NCBI GenBank assembly: GCA_944324835.1
Contig: CALUXV010000012.1
Span: 1 to 39,775 of the forward strand
DNA from: Candidatus Gastranaerophilales bacterium
GTDB taxonomy: Bacteria; Cyanobacteriota; Vampirovibrionia; Gastranaerophilales; Gastranaerophilaceae
DNA: 39,775 nt
Reading direction: 5' to 3'
In this document: piece after piece, positions 8,710-15,403 of the stretch
Position numbering within the stretch: the first letter of the stretch is position 1
Layout of the letters: each line of letters starts with the position of its first letter
Position numbers and translations under genes: made by a program
The notes under the pieces: generated by a model
Database searches by the model: none
Told to the model about the DNA's origin: nothing
Seen by the model: the letters and a program-made list of their open reading frames with translations, nothing else

Positions 8710-8728
8710 TTTAGGAGATCTTTAGAAT

Positions 8729-9130
8729 ATGGTTAATATGAATCCGATACCCATTTCATCTGTAAGACAGCAAGCTGCGGATTTAAAAGTATTTCATCAC
8801 CATATTTATGAATATAAAAAAGGGATACGCAGTTTAATATTAACGACAGAAAAAAGTATATATAGAAAGCCTATAGAAAATCGTTTAAACCATGAAAAAA
8901 TTGACTATGCAATACAAGATGTTGATAAGAATAAGATAAATGTTTTCTTCGGGGCTAAAAAATGTATAGAAGTTGTAAAAACTTTTATTCATAAAAAATT
9001 AAGTGAACTATCTCCTGAACAGGATTTTATATTAGGTACGCTGCTTGGATATAACAAAGAAGCTCAATGTGACAGGTATTTAAATCAAATAAAGAAGCTT
9101 TCTTCTAATAAGAAAAAAGCTGCAAAATAA
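8729..9130 (+). CDS. DUF2023 family protein
   Basis: A 133-residue cytosolic protein of unknown function. VFHHHIYEYKKGIRSLILTT (about residues 21-40), the middle segment NVFFGAKKCIEVV, and LSPEQDFILGTLLGYNKEAQCDRYL near the C-terminus match what I know of the DUF2023 family almost throughout, with the conserved histidine cluster and two cysteines that could bind metal or a cofactor. DUF2023 genes are often beside flavodoxin genes, which suggests a link to iron-poor growth, but no flavodoxin is in this window. AGGAGA ends about 10 bases before ATG 8729, which decides this start over the ATG three codons later. The gene stands alone between its own double-operator promoter and a terminator, so it is a single-gene regulated unit. 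Confidence 0.88.
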   Translation: MVNMNPIPISSVRQQAADLKVFHHHIYEYKKGIRSLILTTEKSIYRKPIENRLNHEKIDYAIQDVDKNKINVFFGAKKCIEVVKTFIHKKLSELSPEQDFILGTLLGYNKEAQCDRYLNQIKKLSSNKKKAAK

Positions 9131-9182
9131 TTTTATTTATACTTTAATCGTTAACTTATTATACTGTGTAAACTGTACACCA

Positions 9183-9207
9183 GGGGCTTATCTAAAGCCT
9201 CTTTTTT
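9183..9207 (+). terminator. Rho-independent terminator of the DUF2023 gene
   Basis: GGGGCTT (9183-9189) pairs with AAGCCTC (9195-9201), including one G-U pair, over a 5-base loop and is followed directly by six Ts. The T-run overlaps the stop codon of the convergent gene ending at 9206. Confidence 0.85.
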
Positions 9208-9970
9208 ATAGGTATAAATTATTTGTATCGGATAAAAATTCTTCAAATTTGGAACGAAAAACAACTAAATCCGCTTTAGACTCTAAAGAGTCGCCAGGCA
9301 GGATAACTTTTATTGTATCACATTGTTTTTTTAGAAATTTGAATGTTGATTCATCTTTGCCGATATAAATTATTGAATAATCCTGATATTCAGATATAAG
9401 TTTTTTTAGTAAATTATTAAGTTCAAATTCTATAATATGTATAGTTATCTTATTTTCCTCTTCAGATAATTCGATATTTTCTTGAAATTTAGATTGTGTA
9501 ATAATACTTTTTACTGCTTTTTTTATTGGTTTTAAATCTTCTTTTGATAACCCTTTGGTATTTATTACGATAGACCAGTCTTGATATTCCAGGATTAATT
9601 TTTTATTTTCTGAAAACTCTTTTACAAGGTTATTATATATTTTTTTCAATTCTTTTTTTATGGAATTATCAGCTTTTATTTCTTTATTATTTTGTATTTC
9701 AACTTCAGCACCCAAAACCCCATACAAATCAATGTTATCAGTAGATACCGGAAATTCTGACTTGAAATTTTTTATATTTTGGTCTGTTAATATACTAACA
9801 GTTATAAATTCTTTTTTTGCTAGATTTTCTATAATCCTTTTGAATGTCGGAGAGAAAAAATATGATGTGCTGGTTCTTATATATGGTGAAATTCTATTGT
9901 TGTAATCAATTATCAAATGAATTTTTTCTTTGTTAATGATTTTTTCTCTAAATTCTTCAAGTGCTTTCAT
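9206..9970 (-). CDS. Trehalose-6-phosphate phosphatase-like HAD protein, catalytic residues lost
   Basis: The 254 residues follow OtsB/trehalose-phosphatase segment by segment. IHLIIDYNNRISPYI (residues 17-31) stands where the HAD motif DxDGT should be: the first Asp (D22) is kept but the second is Asn24 and the glycine-threonine pair is gone. VSILTDQN replaces the SGR turn, LYGVLGAEVE matches the G-x-x-G-A-E motif, ILEYQDWSIVINTKG matches the cap beta-strand, IIEFELNNLLKKL replaces the lysine-bearing motif, and IYIGKDESTFKFL (about 201-213) replaces the Mg-binding GDDxTDE. So the fold appears intact but the active site is not, suggesting a binding or regulatory role. AGAGG precedes ATG 9970 by 6 bases. 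No trehalose synthase is nearby. Homology is my reading of motif order; the function is unknown. Confidence 0.65.
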   Translation of the reverse strand: MKALEEFREKIINKEKIHLIIDYNNRISPYIRTSTSYFFSPTFKRIIENLAKKEFITVSILTDQNIKNFKSEFPVSTDNIDLYGVLGAEVEIQNNKEIKADNSIKKELKKIYNNLVKEFSENKKLILEYQDWSIVINTKGLSKEDLKPIKKAVKSIITQSKFQENIELSEEENKITIHIIEFELNNLLKKLISEYQDYSIIYIGKDESTFKFLKKQCDTIKVILPGDSLESKADLVVFRSKFEEFLSDTNNLYL

Positions 9971-10057
9971 TGGGAACCTCTTTCTAATACCGTATAAGTG
10001 CTGCGTCCTGTTAATCAGTACTTCCGAATAATTTTATTTAATCGGCTTGTCGATAAA

Positions 10058-10165
10058 TTAGAACTTACGGCTGTTTAAATTATATATACAAGGAGGCTGG
10101 TTTATATCCGTAACGGGATTAAACTCAAAAAGAAAATGATTAAATTGTTTAATAAATTTATTCAT
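10058..10165 (-). CDS. Possible 35-residue small protein
   Basis: In the 275-base gap between the PHP gene and the phosphatase-like gene, the minus strand holds an open frame starting MNKFIKQFNHFLFEFNPV and ending NLNSRKF. AGGCGG lies about 6 bases before its ATG. The 5' end can also pair with a segment about 65 bases downstream (AGGC-GG-TTTAT against ATAAGCCGCCT, one bulge), so a structured RNA is an alternative. No homolog is known to me; the evidence is only frame plus spacing. Confidence 0.22.
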   Translation of the reverse strand: MNKFIKQFNHFLFEFNPVTDINQPPCIYNLNSRKF

Positions 10166-10245
10166 AAGCCGCCTAATTACTTGTTTCAGTATATCACTTT
10201 TTTTTTAAACTGGCAAATTCAATTTTTGAAAATATGGAATATAGT

Positions 10246-11100
10246 TTATTGGACATTAAGAAAATTAACCAGCGTTAATTTATTAATATCAATAGGATAG
10301 TTATCAATATTCAATTTGCCGAGGGTAATATTTTGTTTATTGCTTCCGTGATAATCACTTCCTCCGCTAATTAATAGATTGTATTTTTCAGCACAATTTA
10401 ATAAAAACTGTATTTCATTTTTATTATATCTGGAATAAAAACATTCTAATCCTTTTATACCGCATTCAATCATAGTTTCTAATTTTGGAAGGAATTCATC
10501 CTTATTTAAGTGTTTTTCTCCTTCACCTCCCAACGGGTGTGCCCAGACCGGAATTCCTCCTGCATTTAAAATTATTTTAATGGCATCTTCTCCATCAAAA
10601 CGGGTATTGCCGGTTTTGCAGCCATCAAGATATTTTTTCATCGCAGATAAATTATCATTTGCTAAGCCTCTATTTACTAAAATATTAGCAAAATGAGTTT
10701 TTACAACACTTGGCCTTGAATAAAGCCAATCAAGTTCTTCTTTGGTTAATTCAATATTCCAGACCTCTTTTAAATATTTTATTCTTGTTTCCAGTTTTTG
10801 ACGGCGTAAATCTTTTCCTTTTAGTATAAGAGAGTGTAAAGTTTTATCATCAGAACGATAATTATATCCCAGTATATGGCATTTGATATCTCTGGTTTTG
10901 CAGGTTAATTCAACTCCTCTGATAAATTTAATATCAGAAGGTATAATTTTTTCTATTTTTATTGCACCTTCTATTGTATCGTGATCAGTTAGTGCGAACA
11001 TTTTGATACCGGCTGTTTTTATATTTTTGATAAGTTCTTCAATTGAATTACTGCCGTCAGAATAGCTGCTATGTACATGTAAGTCGACTAATGAAACCAT
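10246..11100 (-). CDS. PHP-domain phosphoesterase (TrpH/YciV, RNase AM type)
   Basis: A 284-residue cytosolic metallo-phosphoesterase. All PHP motifs are present in order: DLHVHSSYSDG (H8, H10, D15), ALTDHDT (D39, H40), RGVELTC (E64), VWAHPLGG and ISGGSDYHG near the C-terminus. Proteins of this subfamily act on 3',5'-nucleoside bisphosphates or trim short 5' RNA ends, and the 284-residue length and single PHP domain fit them rather than DNA polymerase PHP domains or histidinol phosphatases. AGGAGG stands 5 bases before ATG 11100. The gene is divergent from the large glycosyltransferase gene; the 107-base gap between them has repeated ATTCTAA elements (around 11167-11193) of unknown meaning. 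Confidence 0.88.
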   Translation of the reverse strand: MVSLVDLHVHSSYSDGSNSIEELIKNIKTAGIKMFALTDHDTIEGAIKIEKIIPSDIKFIRGVELTCKTRDIKCHILGYNYRSDDKTLHSLILKGKDLRRQKLETRIKYLKEVWNIELTKEELDWLYSRPSVVKTHFANILVNRGLANDNLSAMKKYLDGCKTGNTRFDGEDAIKIILNAGGIPVWAHPLGGEGEKHLNKDEFLPKLETMIECGIKGLECFYSRYNKNEIQFLLNCAEKYNLLISGGSDYHGSNKQNITLGKLNIDNYPIDINKLTLVNFLNVQ

Positions 11101-11207
11101 TTATCCTCCTAATGAGAATTGTAACATAAATATTTCAAACTGTTCAGAAAGGTTCATTTTATGGTATTCTAAAACCATATTCTAACATTCTGAAATGAGG
11201 TAGTATC

Positions 11208-13946
11208 ATGAATAATTTAAATAAGTTCCTGCAAGACAATATGTTTCATTATCAAATTGAAAACTTACAACAAATTATCGGTGATAAAAAAATAATTATA
11301 TATGGTTGTGGGCTTTTATTTAAAACTATTCAAGAAGAATATGATTTATCAAGTTTTAATATAGTCGGTATTTGCGATAAAAAATTCTCTATTACTGATG
11401 AAGGGAAAGATATTATGGGAATTCCAATAATCCCGTTTTCAAAATTATCGGAATACAGTGTTGATTATATAGTTGTTGCAGTTCAAAATTATTATTCAAT
11501 TATTTCAGAATTAAGTCGTACAATCAAAAGTTCAAAAATTATACCATTAGTTAATTTAAGCTTTAAGTATAATTCGCTTACAATGAGTAATAGAACCGGT
11601 AATTTTTTAAGTAATTTATTTTCAATTAAAAATTTTCATTACAAAAAAATAATTACTATATTGGGAATAAAGTTCAAATTTGAAAACAAGTATAAAAAAT
11701 TGTCAGAAGATTATAAGTTTTTGGAATCAAAATTGAATTTTTTACAAAAACAGCTTAATAAAATTAATAAGGTTATATCAGGCGGTATTAATACTGCCAA
11801 AATAGAAAACGAAATTGAACTTTTATCTCAAAAAGGGGTTACAGAAACTCCTAGAAATCAGAAATTAATTGTTTCTTTGACTTCATATCCTGAACGTATG
11901 TATGATATTCATTATTGCTTGTATTCGTTATTGACTCAGACAATAAAGCCTGACAAATTAATTTTATGGCTTTCAGAGGAAGAATTTCCAAATAAAGAAA
12001 AAGATATACCTAAAAAAGTTCTTCATTTGCAAAAATTTGGGCTAGAAATAAAATGGTGCGGAAAGAATATAAAATCCTATAAAAAACTTATTCCTGCTCT
12101 AAAAGAATATCCCGATGATGTAATTGTTACCGCTGACGATGATATTTTTTATCCGGCAAATTGGCTTGAAAAATTGTATAAAGCGTATTTAGATGATTCA
12201 AGTTATATTTATTGCCATAACGCTCATAAAATTACGTTTGAAGGACGAAATATAAAATCATATATGAGTTGGGAACGTTCAATAAACGATAATACGGCAG
12301 ATTTTATTAATGTTGCTGTAGGCTGCGGTGGAATATTATATCCTCCAAAATCTTTGCATCCGGATGTTTTTGAACAGAAAACATTTATGTGGTTAGCGCC
12401 AAATGCAGATGATATTTGGTTCTGGGCAATGGCCGTTTTAAACAATACAAAAATTAGAGTACTAAAACATCCTATTAATGAAATAATCTATACAAATCCT
12501 AAAAGAGATTTGGGATTAACTACAGAGCATACTCTCTATCATGTCAACATGAAAGGGGGGAATGATTTACAATTAAAAAATGTATTGGAAACTTATCCGG
12601 AAATAAAAGATAAACTCCGTGATTATCATTATGTATTTGAGTTATATAATGATAATATTTATAATTATATTCTATTTTTGGATCATAAATTTGCATATGA
12701 TTATGTTACTAAACAAATTAATCGAAATTCGTCAGTACTTGAAATAGGCTGTGGCGACGGATATGGGACGTCATATCTTGCCAAACACTTTAAGTACGTG
12801 GAAGCAATTGATATTTCAGAAGATGCAATAAAAAAAGCAAAGGCAATATATAAACTTGATAATTGTACATTTAAATCTTATCCCGGGAAAAAACTTAACT
12901 ATCCTGATAACTTTTTTGATGCGGTTGTATCTTTGCAGGTAATAGAACATGTTAAAGATGTAAAACTATATTTAAAAGAAATTAAACGAGTTTTAAAGGA
13001 CGATGGAGTATTTATAATATCTACACCATCCAGAACGCATAGACTTGCACCAAAACAAAAACCTTGGAATGAAGAGCATTTAAGAGAATATGATTCAAAA
13101 ACACTTCAAAGAGAAATATCCAAAGTTTTTGATAATTTTAAAATTCTAAGTGTTACATCAAAACAAGAAATTTTGGATATAGAATACGATAGAGTTGCTG
13201 ATAAACGTACTGATTTTAAAGGTATTAGAAAAAATATAAAAACTGATATTGATTATAAAAAAGAATTTTCGGTTAATGATTTTTATGTATCTGATACGGA
13301 CTTGGATTCGGGCTTGGATTTTATAGTTACAAATATAAATTTTGATTCTGCGAAATACTGGGAAAATCGGTATAAAAATCAAGGTAATTCAGGTGCCGGA
13401 AGTTATGGTTTACTGGCAGAATTTAAAGCAGATGTTATTAATAATTTTGTTAAAGAACATTATATTAACAGTATAATTGAATTTGGCTGCGGTGACGGAA
13501 ACCAGCTTGAATTATTCAATGTGAAAAATTATACAGGATTTGATGTTTCTGATACAATTCTTGATTACTGTAAAAGAAAATTCAGGAATCATAAAGATTA
13601 TAAATTCAAGAATATGACAGAATATACAGGAGAAAAGGCTGAATTAACTCTTTCTCTTGATGTGATTTTTCATTTGGTTGAGAATAATGTTTTTGAAACA
13701 TATATGAATCGTTTATTTAACTCCGCTTCTAAGTATGTCATTATATATGCTTCTAATAAAAATGAGGAACATTGTATTCATGTAAAACATAGAAAATTTA
13801 CCGATTGGGTTGAAAAAAATCAGCCTAATTGGAAATTATTAAATATTATTCCAAATAAATATCCATATGATTTAAATAAACCTAATGAAACATCTTTCTC
13901 TGATTTTTATATATTTGAAAAAATGAATCCGGGAAATATAATCTAA
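11208..13946 (+). CDS. Four-domain protein: Rossmann-like + glycosyltransferase + two SAM methyltransferases
   Basis: A 912-residue protein with no signal peptide. Residues 26-120 form a nucleotide-binding Rossmann-like domain (KIIIYGCGLLFKTI, VGICDKKF). Residues 155-190 look like a short coiled coil. Residues 218-450 look like a glycosyltransferase: IVSLTSYPERMYDIHYCLYS, a DDDIFYP metal-binding motif at about 310, and the acceptor-side segment LAPNADDIWFWAMAV. Residues 490-650 are a class I methyltransferase (VLEIGCGDGYGTSYLA at 510, then LQVIEHVKDV). Residues 715-905 are a second, different methyltransferase (YWENRYKNQGNSGAGSYG, then IIEFGCGDG at 756). Such chains build and methylate surface glycans, which is inference. 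GAGG lies 8 bases before ATG 11208. It is the only sugar gene in this part of the window, so it may be a recently acquired or stand-alone glycan-decoration enzyme. Confidence 0.8.
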   Translation: MNNLNKFLQDNMFHYQIENLQQIIGDKKIIIYGCGLLFKTIQEEYDLSSFNIVGICDKKFSITDEGKDIMGIPIIPFSKLSEYSVDYIVVAVQNYYSIISELSRTIKSSKIIPLVNLSFKYNSLTMSNRTGNFLSNLFSIKNFHYKKIITILGIKFKFENKYKKLSEDYKFLESKLNFLQKQLNKINKVISGGINTAKIENEIELLSQKGVTETPRNQKLIVSLTSYPERMYDIHYCLYSLLTQTIKPDKLILWLSEEEFPNKEKDIPKKVLHLQKFGLEIKWCGKNIKSYKKLIPALKEYPDDVIVTADDDIFYPANWLEKLYKAYLDDSSYIYCHNAHKITFEGRNIKSYMSWERSINDNTADFINVAVGCGGILYPPKSLHPDVFEQKTFMWLAPNADDIWFWAMAVLNNTKIRVLKHPINEIIYTNPKRDLGLTTEHTLYHVNMKGGNDLQLKNVLETYPEIKDKLRDYHYVFELYNDNIYNYILFLDHKFAYDYVTKQINRNSSVLEIGCGDGYGTSYLAKHFKYVEAIDISEDAIKKAKAIYKLDNCTFKSYPGKKLNYPDNFFDAVVSLQVIEHVKDVKLYLKEIKRVLKDDGVFIISTPSRTHRLAPKQKPWNEEHLREYDSKTLQREISKVFDNFKILSVTSKQEILDIEYDRVADKRTDFKGIRKNIKTDIDYKKEFSVNDFYVSDTDLDSGLDFIVTNINFDSAKYWENRYKNQGNSGAGSYGLLAEFKADVINNFVKEHYINSIIEFGCGDGNQLELFNVKNYTGFDVSDTILDYCKRKFRNHKDYKFKNMTEYTGEKAELTLSLDVIFHLVENNVFETYMNRLFNSASKYVIIYASNKNEEHCIHVKHRKFTDWVEKNQPNWKLLNIIPNKYPYDLNKPNETSFSDFYIFEKMNPGNII

Positions 13947-14015
13947 TTGATTAAAAGTGGTAAAAATATTTGTATGGTGTACAATATTCTTATTAAATAG
14001 CAATAAGGTTTTACA

Positions 14016-15401
14016 ATGATAAATGATATGACAAAAGGGGAGCCTTTAAAACTGATATTCTGGTTTTCGGTTCCGCTTTTAATTGGGAATATATTCCAAC
14101 AATTATATAATATAGCCGATATTGTTATCGTAGGCAGGACATTAGGGACAAACGCTCTTGCAGCAGTCGGAGCAATTTCTCCGATATTCTTTTTTCTAAC
14201 CTTCGTACTTGTCGGTATGACCAACGGTTTTGCGGTTGTTACAGGTCAGCGTTTCGGGGCTCAGGATGAAACCGGTGTAAGACGTTCCGTTACTATTTCA
14301 ACCATTCTCAGCACAATATTTACACTTGCTTTCACCTTATCTCTTACATTCTTTATGGATAAATTTCTTTACTGGATGAATGTTCCGAAAGAAATATATA
14401 AAGATGCTTATTCTTATATTATGATTGTTGTTGCAGGGCTGCTTGTTGTTACATTATACAACCTTCTTGCAAGTGTAATACGAGCATTGGGGGATAGCAA
14501 AACACCTTTATATTTTCTGATATTTGCATCTATTCTAAATATATTCCTTGCCCTTTTATTCATTCTAAAATTCAATATGGGCGTTCCGGGTTCTGCAATT
14601 GCTGTTGTAATATCCCAGCTGGTTGCAGCACTCTTATGCGTTGTATACGTAAAATTAAAATTCCCGATTCTGCATTTGAAAAAATCCGACTGGAAATTTT
14701 CTTTAAATCAGGAAGAGAAAAATTTTATTATGGAACACTTAAATGTCGGGCTTCCGATGGCATTGCAGTTTTCGATAATCGGAATCGGAATACTTGTTAT
14801 ACAAAGTGTCTGCAATAGTTTTGGTCCTGACATTATTGCAGCGATGACTGCCGCATTAAGAATAGAACAAATTGCGACAATGCCTATGATGTCTTTTGGT
14901 GTTGCAATTGCAGCCTATGTAGCACAAAACTATGGAGCAAACAAATTCGGCAGAATCCATGACGGAGTCAAAAAATCCTCAATAATCTGTCTTTTGATAA
15001 GTATTGGGATGGGAATAATTATGCATGCTTGGGGTTACGATTTAGTCGCAATATTTTTAGGATACGGAGAACACCATATTCTGGAGCTTGCAAAAAGTTA
15101 CCTTATGATTAGTGCTTTGTTCTATTTCTTTCTCGGTCAGATTTTTATACACAGAAATGCTCTGCAGGGAATGAGTGAAGCAGTTATTCCGCTGTGGGCA
15201 AGCATTGTTGAACTTGTTATGCGATGTGCTATCGCCATATTCTTTGCCGATAAATGGGGATACTACAGCGTATTTTATGCCGGCCCTGCTGCATGGGTTA
15301 CGGGGGCTTCTATCGTCGGATTCGGATATTATATGAATCTGTTTAAAATTGCTAAAAAAGCGCAAAATACAGTACGTGAAAATAGAAAAGTAACCGTTTG
15401 A
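14016..15401 (+). CDS. MATE family multidrug/toxin exporter
   Basis: A 461-residue inner-membrane antiporter with twelve hydrophobic helices. The N-terminus (MTKGEPLKLIFWFSVPLLIGN, then QQLYNIADIVIVGRTLGTNALAAVGAISP) and the mid-protein repeat (NVGLPMALQFSIIGIGILVIQ) are typical of the NorM/DinF-like MATE group, which extrudes drugs or metabolites using Na+ or H+ gradients. ATG 14016 has AAGG 7 bases upstream; the ATG four codons later begins the usual MTKG and may also be used. The gene follows the 912-residue protein by 69 bases and meets the autotransporter gene tail to tail with only 2 bases between the stops, and no terminator is visible there. The exported substrate is unknown. Confidence 0.95.
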   Translation: MINDMTKGEPLKLIFWFSVPLLIGNIFQQLYNIADIVIVGRTLGTNALAAVGAISPIFFFLTFVLVGMTNGFAVVTGQRFGAQDETGVRRSVTISTILSTIFTLAFTLSLTFFMDKFLYWMNVPKEIYKDAYSYIMIVVAGLLVVTLYNLLASVIRALGDSKTPLYFLIFASILNIFLALLFILKFNMGVPGSAIAVVISQLVAALLCVVYVKLKFPILHLKKSDWKFSLNQEEKNFIMEHLNVGLPMALQFSIIGIGILVIQSVCNSFGPDIIAAMTAALRIEQIATMPMMSFGVAIAAYVAQNYGANKFGRIHDGVKKSSIICLLISIGMGIIMHAWGYDLVAIFLGYGEHHILELAKSYLMISALFYFFLGQIFIHRNALQGMSEAVIPLWASIVELVMRCAIAIFFADKWGYYSVFYAGPAAWVTGASIVGFGYYMNLFKIAKKAQNTVRENRKVTV

Positions 15402-15403
15402 TT

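Noticed and set aside
10081-10120. AAGGAGG on the plus strand at about 10090 as a ribosome binding site for a plus-strand gene.
   Set aside because: No start codon at the proper distance opens a frame of useful length, and the bases are better explained by a stem.
11100-11207. ATTCTAA repeats as an attachment site or insertion scar.
   Set aside because: They are short and imperfect, without a flanking duplication or mobile gene, so they stay as possible operator sequence at most.
14636-15365. Open frames on both strands within the MATE gene.
   Set aside because: Each is a shadow of the MATE coding frame with no independent start signal or family match.
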